DNA of 64,000 nucleotides from NCBI RefSeq assembly GCF_021347895.1, contig NC_067124.1, positions 22,682,521 through 22,746,520 on the forward strand, written 5' to 3'. The position numbers were made by a program, and so were the translations under genes. The DNA is from Acanthochromis polyacanthus (taxonomy: Eukaryota > Chordata > Actinopteri > Pomacentridae). The notes below the pieces were generated by a model. It saw only the letters and a program-made list of their open reading frames with translations, had not been told where the DNA came from and did not search any database. This document shows, in pieces, positions 34,359 to 46,505 of the stretch. Positions within the stretch are counted from its first letter, which is position 1, and every line of letters starts with the position of its first letter.

Positions 34359-37148
34359 GTGAGTAACACCAAAAAGATTGTATCATAAAACAGAAAAGAG
34401 GCTTTGATAAACAACACAGAGTATAGATCTTCTCATTCCTCTTGATATTTCTATATAGTGACCTCTTTGTTTTATGTTTTTGTGGCACACGCTCACAGGG
34501 CAGCAGAACATCCCAACGTCATCAAGCTTTTGGAGAGTCCAACAATGCAGGATAACATGTGGCACATCGTAATGGAATGGATCTTTGGAGAAAACCTGGA
34601 GAATATCATGTTCAATCCAAGCAGTTCACCCATAGAGGTATTCACTTGTCTTAGTAGGAAAAGCACAGATGATACAAATAATATTCAAGACTTGTTCCCA
34701 GTGAGCCAACATGATGATGAACTCTGAAAAGAGAAACTTTTAATGTGAGTTTAACTGAGGTGTTTGTCCCCAGCTTACTCCAGCAATCACGAGAACAATC
34801 ATCACAGGAATGTGCGAAGGACTGTATCACCTCCACTGTAAGGACATTGTACACCAAGACCTGAAACCTGAAAATATTATGGTAGGACGCGCAGTTTTAC
34901 ATCAAATATGGATATACAAACATCCAAATGTTTTAGTCATAACATGTCTACTTTTCAAAAAATGCTGGAACATACCTGTTGCGTGATCATACAGTAGCTA
35001 AGCTTATATGTGGTTATTCAGTCTTTACATGGGAAATAACAGAGCTTCACGGTTCAGTCATGGAGGTAAATGAAAAATATCATTATATAAGTTGTGCTAT
35101 GCTATGATACTGTGACCCAGCATTACATGGTGTACAGTATAGTACCATTCTAAAGGTTGAGAGAATGTAATGGAAAAATGTTACGACAATACCAACATGC
35201 TGATGTTTAGTGAGCAAAACAGGAAGTTAACCCTCTTTGTTTAGCATATTAGCATGCTCTGATTGGCTAATTAGTGGCAAAAACACGGTACACATAAGAC
35301 CAGTGTAATGTCTTTAGTTATGCAGATATTTGGACATAAACCAAACTCTTGGATAAACATTTTTTGATCTGAAAAGTCAGTGGAATATCAAAGTTATTGC
35401 CTCTCTCAATGAGAGGGCCAAAAATGCCTGTTGTACAAATTTCAACCATTTGGTGGGACTCGAAGAAAAGCCAGTGGATCACCAAGGCATTAGGATACAT
35501 TGACTAGGAACCACAAATGTTTAAATTCCATGACAATTCACATTCTATGTGTTACACAGGAGAGTCACTGAATGCGTAGTGGATGTCAGTCATTATAAGA
35601 CACTAAACAAAAAGTCAGTTGATCTTGATCAAAGTTAGAAGGAAAACTGGAATATTCTCCTCATATTTGTATCCCTCCACCAACCAGTTAAATTGGAGTT
35701 TACTTCCATGTTTGTCCAGGCTGCTATTTTAATAGTTCGAAAACTTCAAGGGAATTTATTTGGTGAGAACCCAAGATTAGTCTCTCTGATTCAGTATCCA
35801 ACCAAATGTGAAATATGGCCACAATCTTCCCATCTGTTTGCATGTTACAGCCTAAGTATTATTGGAGAACATTTTGATGATGCATGAAGTTGAGATGTAA
35901 ATTGTCATTACTTCACAATTGTGTCCTGTTATACATTTGTGCAAGATGTTGTTACAGTTAGCAACTGAATTCTTGCGTTATGGCCAGAAAACATGTTTTG
36001 AAAGGTCTTTTGATGCAAAGAGATCATCATTGATTCCAGTTGAACTTTTGTGCCAAATTGAAAGAAATTCCCTCCAGGCTTACAGGTGTTAACAGGCACA
36101 GGACAAAAAGACAGCTCATCCAAAAGTATAATGCCTCAGGCACAACTGTAAGCTGGCACAAATGCATAAAAATCTAAGTTAAATTCAGGTTGTAAGCTCT
36201 ATCAAGATCATGAGCAGTGCTTGACCCCTTGTTAATGCACTGTATTTCTGAATCTCAATTGTTGGTTAGAAGCATGAGACATCACCTGACATCTAAGCCT
36301 CAATCACTTCAAACCAATGAGAAGACAATGTGAAAGACACAAAAGTCTGTCATGTTGAATCATTAGAACTATTACAACTGCATATATGATCCCATGTACA
36401 CCAGTTGTGAACACTTAGTCAAATCTGCATGATGACCAATATGACATAACGTGCTGAATTGTTTATCTGAAATACCTTAATGGCTGTTTCTTTGATAAAC
36501 TCACCCAGGTGGAAAGCAAGACTTACCGAGCTGTGATCATTGACTTGGGCTTTGCCAAGTTTTACCGAGGTGGCCTCAACTCTGCTGCAAACATCGGAAA
36601 TCTTGCCTATGCAGCCCCAGAGATCCGAATGCAACCAGGGACTCAGCGAGACCATTGCTCTGATGTGTGGGCGATGGGTAAGATCATCGCTGAGCTTCTC
36701 ATTGGACGCAGGATTTCACACACAAGTCCCGCTTACATACAGAAAAAGCTGAGTGAAAGTGCTTACAGTGCTTACTGTGACCCAGTCAGTAGCATGTTAG
36801 ATGGTAGCACAATACCCAGAGCCACTATGGCACAAGTCATTGGTGCAATAAGAACAGCAGGGAGAAGTGAGCCACAGTTACAACCAAGTCCAGCATGGTG
36901 AGGTAATGGGTGGTGCTTGTGCCATGCCTGTCTTTCCATCTCATACCATGCCTTCAAGTTTAAATTTACCATATCCCTTACCTTCCAATGGCAGTGTCGG
37001 GTTTTATGACATGAAAAGAAACCCAGGGGGGAGAGGTACGACAGTCACACAGGGTGGAATCCAAACGAGGAATGGCCAAGTGGATCGATTTACGATCATA
37101 ACAACAACAAACGAAGATGATGCACCTCTACGTTCACTGCGTTACTGA
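34225..37148 (+). CDS. Protein kinase 2, tandem paralogue with HQD catalytic loop
   Basis: Coding exons are 34225-34358, 34499-34637, 34774-34881 and 36509 onward. The motifs are AAVKKV (K25), [12 protein letters not shown] (117-128), IIDLGFAKF (D139), AAPEI and [13 protein letters not shown]. The Gly-loop is degraded (RGGTAKVY, the third Gly being Ala). The frame of the last exon stops at 36901 (257 aa). A further open frame to 37148 encodes a C-terminal block similar to that of kinase 1 (IQTRNGQVDRFTII versus [14 protein letters not shown]), so the protein probably continues. A 61-bp GT-AG intron 36898-36958 restores the frame (about 319 aa); a frameshift is the alternative. It lacks the Ser-Pro repeat tail of kinase 1. 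Exon lengths 139 and 108 and all phases equal those of kinase 1, proving common origin by tandem duplication. Confidence 0.85.
34499..34637 (+). CDS. Kinase 2 second coding exon
   Basis: 139 bp. Encodes AAEHPNVIKLLE and VMEWIFGENLENIMF. Acceptor CTCACAG, donor GTATTC. Confidence 0.88.
34774..34881 (+). CDS. Kinase 2 third coding exon (catalytic loop)
   Basis: 108 bp. Encodes [20 protein letters not shown] and ENIM; acceptor TGTCCCCAG, donor GTAGGA. Confidence 0.92.
35190..35520 (+). repeat. Dispersed teleost repeat copy C
   Basis: Contains ACCAACATGCTGATGTTTAG, TTTAGCATATTAGCATGCTC and AAGCCAGTGGATCACCAAGG. It lies in the long third coding intron of kinase 2, and corresponds in reverse to copy B in the equivalent intron of kinase 1. 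Confidence 0.55.
36509..36897 (+). CDS. Kinase 2 fourth coding exon (C-lobe)
   Basis: Acceptor TCACCCAG. Encodes [44 protein letters not shown] and a short C-lobe end. Either it stops at 36899-36901 or it is spliced at the GTGAGG donor at 36898. Confidence 0.85.
36959..37148 (+). CDS. Kinase 2 C-terminal segment (predicted fifth coding exon)
   Basis: Open frame in a different phase from the preceding exon. Encodes LNLPYPLPSNGSVGFYD and GIQTRNGQVDRFTIITTT, ending TGA at 37146-37148. Similarity to the C-terminal block of kinase 1 argues it is real coding sequence. The joining splice is not certain. Confidence 0.6.
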
Positions 37149-37214
37149 GATAATTAGGTAAGATTTCATAGCTAAAGGAAACTCATTTTGGCTGCTTGTA
37201 TCTGCAGTCTCATT

Positions 37215-37590
37215 CATTCAGTCACTCCACAGTTCATGACCATAGGTGAGGGTTAGAATATAGATCGACTGGTCCATCTTCACCAGAATGGTTTGGTACA
37301 GTGCCTATTTTACTGCGGAGTCTGCATCAGTCCATCTGTCTATCTCACCAGTCCATCTGTTCGTATCATACTCCGCTTTCCCGTCCCTTGTGAACAAGAG
37401 CTCAAGATATTTCAACTCCTTCACTTGGGGCAGCAAGTCGTCCCCAACCCAGATTAAGCAGTCCATCGGTTTCCAATAGAGAACCATGGCATACGATTTA
37501 GAGGGGATGGATCTTGTGCCGGCCGCTTAATACTCAGCTGCAAACTGCCCCAGTGTGTTCTGAAGGTCACGATCTGATGAAGCCAACACT
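37215..37590 (-). pseudogene. LINE reverse-transcriptase fragment
   Basis: Minus-strand translation, interrupted by stops, reads LGQFAAEY, YAMVLYWKPMDCLIWVGDDL, LPQVKELKYLELLFTRDGK and LTYGHELW. These match the order of motifs after the catalytic YxDD region in teleost LINE polymerases (VGDEVLPQVEEFKYLGVLF, LTYGHELW). It is a dead fragment in the 3' flank of kinase 2. Confidence 0.85.
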
Positions 37591-37692
37591 ACTTCAGTTA
37601 GAAGTAATTACATGAAATTGATATTTGTCGTTTAGTCACTAGGTGCAGCTATGGCTTCTTGGTCCTCTTGAGTGACTGATCTTATTATGAAC

Positions 37693-37698
37693 AATAAA
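37693..37698 (+). terminator. Candidate polyadenylation signal of kinase 2
   Basis: AATAAA about 545 bases after the distal stop codon; it lies beyond the LINE fragment, so an earlier site is possible. Confidence 0.3.
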
Positions 37699-38611
37699 AA
37701 AATAGCATTTTGTTTATGGAAAAAAATTGAAATATTTAGATCTTTTGCAGTTTTCTGATTTTAAAAAATAAATATTTCCCACAGGGCTGGGGGTTGCTTT
37801 GGATGTGTACAGCCATTCTGTATAAAGTGTGTGCAATGGCATCCACACGCTGTCTTAGAGCGCCCTCTATTGGATATTATGCTAAACTAGATATGATTTT
37901 ACTTTGTATTTTTTCCAGTTGTAAAATGGTGGTGGAACTGGTGGGGAATAAGAGGAGATGCTGTCTTACTTTACTCATTATTAAACTTGGTTGTCTCTTT
38001 AACATGTGAGATATTTTATAGCTTACAAATTAAGGCAGTGACAGAAGTAATGTATTTGTCTAAATGCAGGAATGATCGATTTTAGAGCAAAGAGCTGTAA
38101 AGATACTGTCATTTGTTTAAGGAGGGGATTTGGATCATTATTGCTTAAGGTATGCAGTATTGTGTGTCCCTTTGCTCTTTTAACTCTTTTTTAATCTCAT
38201 TGTTTTCTATGAAGAAGGAGAATACAGGTGAAAAAATACCTGATAAACATACTAATTAATGCAACCAAAAATTATTTTTCTTTAACATCTGGGTTGATTT
38301 TAGGGAACCATTTATCTTACTTTTAAAACTGTAGTACATATGGTATATTATGTGACAATGTATTTTCACAATGTAGCCTTTTTTACTATGTAAATCTTCT
38401 AAATTAACGAATGAACACGAGAGATGTGTAATAATGACACACCCTCTCTAAGACATAAAATTATATTTAATTGCTCTCACATAGAGATGAAAGTGATGTC
38501 TTATTTTAATTTCCGATGTGCCCTTTTAGGTTTTTGTTCTTTCCTGCTTAAATATGCTTTTATTCTGGTTGGACTTTAACTCATCAAAATAAACAATTTA
38601 TGCATCTACAC

Positions 38612-39425
38612 CAGGGGTCGGCAACCCGCGGCTCCGGAGCCGCATGCGGCTCTTTCAGCCCTCTGTTGTGGCTCCCTGTAACTTTGGAAAATAAATTGTT
38701 CTGCCTTTCAGGCGCGTTTCAATGCATTTTAATATAGAGAGTTTTATTGTGAAATTACCGCTCTTATTTTGACGTGTCACTTCACCGGATGTGCTGCTGG
38801 GGTTTTCCCCTGGCTGGGACATGAGAGCGCAAGGTTGATGCGGAGGAGATGGAGAAGCAACGCCTGTAGTTTCACATCGTTTTGTACTCAAGAATGGCAA
38901 GCCTGTTTATTAAAGCTCCACTCCAAGAAAGACACGTCTGGTCTTTGAGTCAAAAGTACTCGTGATAGGGTAATACACGTTACTCGCAAGAACACGGCAG
39001 CAGGTCTGAGAGTCAGAGGAGTGACGTCTTGGAAAACAGGGCAGCGACTTACCGGAATAAAGTTATTAGCTTAAGATAAATAGATAAATAGATTTTACAA
39101 GTCAAATAGACATTCGCAAAATATTGATTTCCAGCTAACATTATGTAACATTTGAGGTCCAGGAGCAAAAATGACATTAACCAAGTAAGATAAATATTAG
39201 TGGAAGGACACAATTTAAAAAATGAATCTAATTAGAGGCTTTGTAATTAATTAATCACGACTGATTAACAAGGGCATAGAAGTAAAAAAAAAAAAAAAAA
39301 AAAGCGATATATGCAGTGTTGTCTTCATTTTAAATGCCAAAAGGATTTTGCGGCTCCCGGTGTTTTCTTTTCTGTGGGAAACGGGTCGAAATGGCTCTTT
39401 GAGTGTTAAAGGTTGCCGACCCCTG
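38612..39425. mobile_element. Non-autonomous hAT element (814 bp) with perfect target duplication
   Basis: The ends CAGGGGTCGGCAACC and GGTTGCCGACCCCTG are a 15-bp perfect inverted repeat. Both sides carry the 8-bp duplication ATCTACAC (38604-38611 and 39426-39433). Subterminal GCGGCTCTTT/CGGCTCC motifs are also inverted. CAGGG termini with an 8-bp duplication are diagnostic for hAT. There is no complete transposase frame; a poly(A) run lies at 39284-39303. Confidence 0.93.
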
Positions 39426-39979
39426 ATCTACACAATAATGCAGACTTTTCTGGCTTTGTATTGTTATTTTACTCAAACACATATTATTACCAGGAAGTCT
39501 GTGGCATTCAGTGAAAGAAAAAAAGTGTTTACTCAGGACCCACTAGATGTCAGCATTAACATTTTTTTGAGCCCTTTATTCACAGTTTCTCATACTGAAC
39601 CTCACTTTGTACTTAAAATTGATTCTGAACAGCACACAGTTAGCAGTATCTGGAGAGGAAAGGATGTCTTTACTTCGAAAATTATCGAGGAGATTTAAAC
39701 AGTAAACATTGATTTGGAATTTTTTTTAAAGATCATATTCGTACCAGTTATATAATCAAATTGGTGATAATCTTTCTGAACTTCTGGGTTTTACCACCAT
39801 TTCATAATAAGCGTAATCCTATCTAATATTGTTATTTTTTAATTACTTACTACTTTGTTAGGCTACCAAATGTTTGCAAATTGCAATGAGCTTTTGAATG
39901 ACACTGAATTTGCTTTATTTGCGATACAGATCTAAATTTTGCAGCAAACATGGCAAAAATTAACCAAAAAGTTTCGAAA

Positions 39980-40720
39980 CCAGAGAGAAGAAAGTATATT
40001 GTGCCACAAATGAAGTGATTAAAAAAAAGAAGTTTTCATGACCCATAAAGCTCAAAGACACAAGGCCCGCAGCACCTTACGCAAGTTTAAAACTCGTTGT
40101 ACTTTCCTGAGCGTGGTGGAAAAAAGAGCATCCTTTCTCTAGAGGAAATCAGTATTTCAAGCCCAAAAACCTTTAAATGCTCTGTTTCAGAGCCAAACAT
40201 CACTTAAAAGAGCTGTGGAAGTCTTTTTTTTTAATGGAATGATCAGACTTTAGACTGGAACTGTTGGGACCTATGGATCAGGACAAAGCTAAAAAGACAA
40301 GAACATCAACCCAATAATCAAAAGCCACCAGAAACGGCTAAATCTGACGATGAGACTGGCATCATGGAGTCTTTGAAATACCTGGCCATTCTGAAGAAGA
40401 CTGGAGACAAACTCAAATACGCCTCCAAACTATACAAATCTTCTTTTAAGAGGATCTCCTTGAATGTCTTTTAGAGGCCATCACAGTCTATAGATTTGAA
40501 TGCCTTTTCTTTGGTGGTATGTAGAAAGCAGTAGCATGGAAACCAAGCAGCAAGCTCTCAAGTATGCTTTGTATTCTTCCTTTGACTATTTACCATGGCA
40601 CCAAGTTCATATGTTTTCATTCAATTTGATTCACATGACTGGAAGATTTTTCAAGGGTGCTGAATAGTTTTGATTGCATGTTTTGCTGCAAAATCAAATA
40701 AACCTATTTACTTCCTTAAA
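39980..40720 (+). pseudogene. Decayed Tc1-like transposase pseudogene
   Basis: Plus-strand remnants in order: a degenerate WSDE-type site (ATGATCAGAC), then FRLELLGPMDQ-like coding near 40240-40280. Near 40475 comes RPSQSIDLNAF, matching the WPSQSPDLNPIE motif around the catalytic Glu. Stops and frameshifts are frequent. The termini were not identified. Confidence 0.6.
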
Positions 40721-41476
40721 TCTAAAATACTATTGTGCTCTTTTTAAACGTAGGTGAATAGAAATAATTTGATGTGTACTCTCCATCACCTTGATCTGAA
40801 GGATAAAAGAGAATCACTGTGGGGGGAAAACAATTCAGACCCATTCAGACAAACACAATCTTTCAGCTCTGAAGTATTCTTACATCAGGAATAACATTAA
40901 TATAAACTGACCTCTGCTTTATTTCCCTCCAGTTCCCTTCGATTCATGCATCTTGGCAGGGCGGTGAGGTTGATACCATCTTTTTATATATATATTTTCC
41001 ACCCCAGGAGGTTTGAATGCTTGATCTTTTTGATAGGTTTTAATAAGCAGCTTTCAAATTCTGTTTTATTTCTGTGTGTCAGTCTATCAGGAAACAGTTG
41101 GAAATTTGTCCCATCAAAGCAGAAACAAGTGATGATGGTTCTGGATGCTGTCCAGGTGTTTACTGAAGAACATGAGGTATCAAGACTTTGAAAAACAAAC
41201 AAGCACCAGCTAGAAGCTAGTAGTAAAATGTCTCCAAAAAATCTCTGAATGTATTCATGTCCCATATTCCACATTTTTCCAATAGCCTATAGGCTGAAGT
41301 TTAGGGAGAAAAATATTTATATACTGAAATTGAATAGAGTGATACAATAGTGGGATAGATCTGAGTGTTTCAGTCAAGAAAATATCACGTTTTACACAGA
41401 CTGACATGGATTAAACCTCTGTAATCTAAATGTATACAGCGGCCAGTTAGCAATACACCATACAGACCAAACTTAA

Positions 41477-41606
41477 CCCATAAGAACCCAGACCCATTTT
41501 TCCTTAAAGGACTTAATGAGTTAGGGTCAGACATAAAACTTTACAAGGAAGAGACTGGGGCACTCAAAGTGCTTGTTACACTGGTGTCACCGTGGGTTCT
41601 TATGGG
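41477..41606. mobile_element. 130-bp piggyBac-like MITE
   Basis: CCCATAAGAACCCA at the left is perfectly inverted at the right (TGGGTTCTTATGGG). TTAA precedes the left end (41473-41476); the right flank is ATAA, one base off TTAA. Confidence 0.7.
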
Positions 41607-41610
41607 ATAA

Positions 41611-44600
41611 AAAAGCTGAGGTTGTACTTAAAGAAGCGGGAGGGCTAGTGGTTGCAGAAACAGTGGAGGAAAAATGGTTTGAAGGCTGCACTCAAACTAT
41701 GTAGAAAGTTTAAAAATCACAAGGAAAAGGCACAATTTTTGTCAGTATAGAACCGTTGACCATGCTCTTTTAATGTTCTGGTGGCTGCTTTTATGCACAC
41801 ATGTATGTTTGCAGATAGTTCACAGTATATTTATATTGGATGCATTTTAGTCCAGTTTCCCGCAAATGTAATTTGCAAACTTGACAACACTACTAGAGGT
41901 CAACCTTGACTGCTGGCCGAAACCTCTCACTTTTGTAGAGCTGTTCTTTTCACAATGTCCCGTCTGAATAGGAATAATGGACTAATTTAATAAATCTATT
42001 TTTGACATTGCTTCTATGCTAGGCTAGGCTAGTTTGCATTTAGCAGTATTAGTCCAGCTGCTGGTTCTTCTTTCTCCATTATAACCGGATTCAGTCAGTT
42101 AATTAACTTAAAATATGCTAGAGCAACAACAGTTGTTTTTGGTTTGTTTCTTTGTAATTCAATAGACTACATGAAACAGTGGCTAAATTAACATTAGCTT
42201 TCTTATAGCTGTAACTGTCCAGAGAGTCCTGTAGTTTGTTTTTACATGCAGTTACTTTTTTATTCTTTGTTTTTCACCTTTTTATGATATTGTAATGTTT
42301 ATATAGTAATATAAAACTATAACCAATCATTGGGCACACATATAGTTGCTGCATTTTGCAACAAAAGGTATTAACCTGTTTGTGCATGTAAACAAGTTCA
42401 CACACACAAAAAATGGCCAAGAAGTGTATTTAAGGTCTAAGTCTTGCAGCAAATTCTTGTATGTCAGCCTCCTATATTTTATGACTAAAATATTTCTGTT
42501 GAGAACATGTCTAAAAAGTGAGTTTGACAAAGAATCGCCTACATATAAACAGTTGTGATGTTAATTCCTATCAGCATGTTAATGGTAAAAATCTTGATGT
42601 GTTTGCGTCAAGCTAATGGGCTGGGCATTTGGCACATGATTGTAGCACCTATGCTCTGTATGACTGGACTTTATTGAGTTTTATGAGTTGTTTAATTGTG
42701 CTGGAGCTTAAGTAATTGATTTTCAGCTTGGTTTAGATTTTTTCCTGTGTATATTTTCAGCTTTACAATGATTTGTAAATCAGCAAAGAGCAGCCTAAGA
42801 TGGAGGCCTTTGGTGCTCTGTTTTAAAAGCATTTGTTAGTGGTTTTTGTTTACTTCTGATGCACACTGGGAAACATTACTTTGCACATTATATTTTTCTC
42901 AAATGTAATGTGTGAGATACTTGATACTTTGAAGTTCCCAAAAGGACTGGATAAAGTCTATCTATCTATCCATCTACCCATCTATCTATCTGTGTTTTTA
43001 CTCTATGCGCCATCTTTGTCCTGTGTTGAAGTGCTGCACAGTCACCGCGTTCAGGTGGTTTCATCTCCTGTCTTTTATCATGTTCTCAAACTCTCTTCCC
43101 CGTTCTTCTTCCTCTTTTTCTTCTCCTCTTTCTGTCGTCTTTGACTGGATTTCTTCACGCTGCATGGTGAGCAGTGAGCTCTTTAAAAAAACATTGGATA
43201 CGCTTCTTTTAAAGCCGAGGCTCGCTCGTCTATCGTGTTGCATCATCTTCAAAAGCAGTGTTCAACAAGGCCGCGCCACTCGCTCGCTCAGCTGTGTAAC
43301 TATCGTGGGGTCGGCTGTGTGATCGGACTGATGGGTAACGAGGGGGTGAGTCATGGAGCTTGGTGTGACAGGAAAAGGGACACACACACACACACACACA
43401 CACACCTTTATGCTCAGATTCATCCATTTTCTAATTTGCCCTCAGGAGGACACACACGTAAACTTTTAACACATTCACATATTCACAAACCAATTACTTC
43501 CACAAAACATGCAATTCATGCCCACATTGTTGAATGTAAGATGTGCATGCAAACACACATGGCGGAGGTTCCTTGTTTTGAGGGTTTTCATGGTTTTTCT
43601 AAAAACATAAAATTTTAAAGTGCTTTTCATTTGGATGGCATGTTAGTGCATTTAGAAGTTGCCGTCCTTCCATAGTTCAGCACAGTTTACAACAAACACA
43701 CTCTTTTGGTGGTGAGGACAATAAGTGACAAGGAAATGAAGAGAAAATGGAAAGAGAAAGTTTTTAGTTCAGCCGAAGTTCCTCCGAGTCAATGAGCACC
43801 TAAAAATAAAAATAGAAGTAGATGTGCATGCAAGCATATAGGACCAAGCACACATACTGGATGCAATTATAAGTTATATCTGGAGTATTTTGGTGAATAT
43901 TGTTATATATTTCAGAAATCTGAAATGAATAAGTGAAATAAACACAGAAAATACCGATGAATACGGGAAATATACCAAAATCTGGAGTAATTTACAAAAC
44001 ATAGCAATAAAAATCTGTTACAGAATTATTAAACTTGCTTTGTCTCTTAGTTTAGGCAGTAGAAATATGAAATTCAATGTGGAAAATTATATATTGTAAA
44101 TCATATTTTCTCATTTAGATCTTTTGTGTTACTGTAAAAATAGAACTTAGTCTAATCAAATATAGTGAAGTTTTTCATCATATTTTTCGATATATGCAAT
44201 CCCATAATGTACAACATAGTAATTTAACAGAATCAATCAGTGAAACTTCCAAAATAAAAAAGGTAACAAAAAGGAATAGTCATCATCTAAAAATATATAA
44301 ATGAAATAAAAGTATAAAATCTGTGACAATAAGTCAATCTACAGGTAGCTTTTTATTTACTGACCTTTTTTTTTTTTTTTTTTTTAAAAGAAAAATAGAA
44401 CAGACCAATATAATGAACTGCTGGCATGAAGTCATACTACAAAGAGTAGCACACACACAGACACACACACACATACAACCACACACAGGATCTCACAGCT
44501 GATTTAACAAATTTCTTTCTGATTTGGCTGCGTCTGCTTGAAAGTGTCACATCGGAGTCCATCCAGCACACATTCACATCCACACACAGTTAAGCAATCA

Positions 44601-46160
44601 TGCGTGTAGTTCAGATGCCTGATGTGACAAATGTGTGTGAGTGTGGGGTATATATGACGAGTGTGTGTGTGTGATTGTGTCACATCAGCGTGTGTCTGTG
44701 AGAGTCGTTCGCCAGCCGTCTGTCTCTTCTCATTGCACAGATTTGACGTTTCTGCTCTCAGATTCCTTTCTGTCTGTTTCTAACATCTGGCTTTAGGTGA
44801 AGCTTGTGTGGAGAAGCCGCTTGTGTGTGTGTGTGAGTATGTGTGTGTGAGTGTGTGTAACCATTCCTCATGTCTTTGTGTGGAACTGTGTCATCGTTGG
44901 CATATGCAGTTGGCCACTGCAGAATTTCTGTAGACATGCATTGTCAGTCAGGTGGCATATTTGTCTGTTTTACCAGAATTTACATGCGAGATATTTGTTT
45001 AAAACAAAGTAGGTAGTTTTGGTAAATGTGTGGGGTTTTTTGTTGCACATTTTTTTAAAACATGAGATGAGAAAAAGTCTGTTTGATTTGTGCTTGTACC
45101 AGTTGTTGACTGATTTGTTACCACATGCTTGTCATAATGAATATACCTGTTAGATAAAATTGACTGTCAGGCACAAAACACTCCTTTTCCCTCACAAACA
45201 ATGTGATCTAGATTTAATGTTTACTTGCAAAGAAATAGAAATATTACAATCCCACCTCGACCACCTACCTGTCTGTTAGCTAGACTCACCACCCTCTTGT
45301 AGCCTTGTCATAATTGGCAGAACTCGAAACTTTTTCTTTTCTCTTTGATAAATGCATCACAAAATGTCATTACTGTTTTTGCTATAATGAGAAGCTCATT
45401 TTCACAAGAGCTCTGTGGTATTATTGTGATACTAATTTAATTGTCTTCAGGAGAAACGTTTTTCATGATAGCATCATATCTTGGAGTGTCATAAAATGGG
45501 AACATATCTCATTATAGCACAATACATTGGTGTGTTGTTATGACAACAAACCTCTATATGGTATATGAAAGGGTTGATCATTGACTGAAGAGACATGGCA
45601 GACTAAAGCAATCATATAACAGGATCTGAGTTTTGATATTTATATTTTAATGTTTGTTAGCTTTTCTGGCTGTGGCTTACTTTTGCTGTCTGCCCCTGTG
45701 TAGTCATTGTGTGTGTGTTCATAGTCATTGTCAGTCAGCATTCTATAACATGTAGCTGTGCAGGTTTGGCACATCTGGCCACTGATTTTGATGCTAGTTT
45801 CAATTACATGTTTTTTAAAGAGATATAAAGTTCTATGATATAATGACATGAGGCGATAGGAAAAACAAAAGGACAGCGGTGTTACCATTGGTGGTTTACA
45901 ACTTAAAACATGACAACAGAAATGTGGAGAACAACTGTTTCAGTGTGTTCTTTTTCTAGTTTTTTTCAAATGTTTAATTTCACTCCCTTACTTTGCTTAT
46001 GTAATCTTCCTTGTGTCTTGTCTTTTCAAACTCTTATCTGCCATCCAGCCCGCTCTTACATGAATGTACCTTAAAACTAAAACTAAAGATTGGATTTTGA
46101 CAGTGTAACTTATAAAAAAAACAATATCTAATATAATCAAATATTATATCTCGTATATTA
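41611..46160. other. Gene-poor stretch
   Basis: No coding exon is supported. It contains a (CATC/TATC) tract at about 42957-42991, (CA)n at 43381-43406, a poly(T) run at 44366-44385 and many scattered GT/CA tracts (44450-44870). A 38-bp segment at about 43235-43275 recurs at 62698-62736. Confidence 0.5.
43381..43406. repeat. (CA)n microsatellite
   Basis: About 13 CA units. Confidence 0.95.
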
Positions 46161-46164
46161 AAAT

Positions 46165-46505
46165 ATGGGCTGCACAGTGGGGTAGTGAGCACTTTCGCCT
46201 TGCAGCAAGAAGATCCCGGGGTGGGCCTGGGATCTTTCTGCATGGAGTTTGCATGTTCTCCCTGTGCATGTGTGGGTTTTCTCTGGGTACTCCGGCTTCC
46301 TCCCACAGTCCAAAAATATGCTGAGGTTAATTGATAACTCTAAATTGCCCGTAGGTGTGAATTTTGTCTGTATGTAGCCCTGCGACAGACTGGCGACCTG
46401 TCCAGGGTGTCCCCTGCCTTCGCCCGAGTCAGCTGGGATAGACTCCAGCACCCCCCGCGACCCTAATGAAGATAAAGCAGGGTATAGGGAATGGATGGAT
46501 GGATA
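46165..46505 (+). repeat. Full-length tRNA-headed SINE with L2-type tail
   Basis: Starts GGGCTGCACAGTGGGGTAGT GAGCAC (tRNA-like A-box region). It continues GGAGTTTGCATGTTCTCCCT, CTCCGGCTTCCTCCCACAGT and GGCGACCTGTCCAGGGTGTC, and ends in (ATGG)n at 46490-46503. This is a very common teleost layout. Confidence 0.8.
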
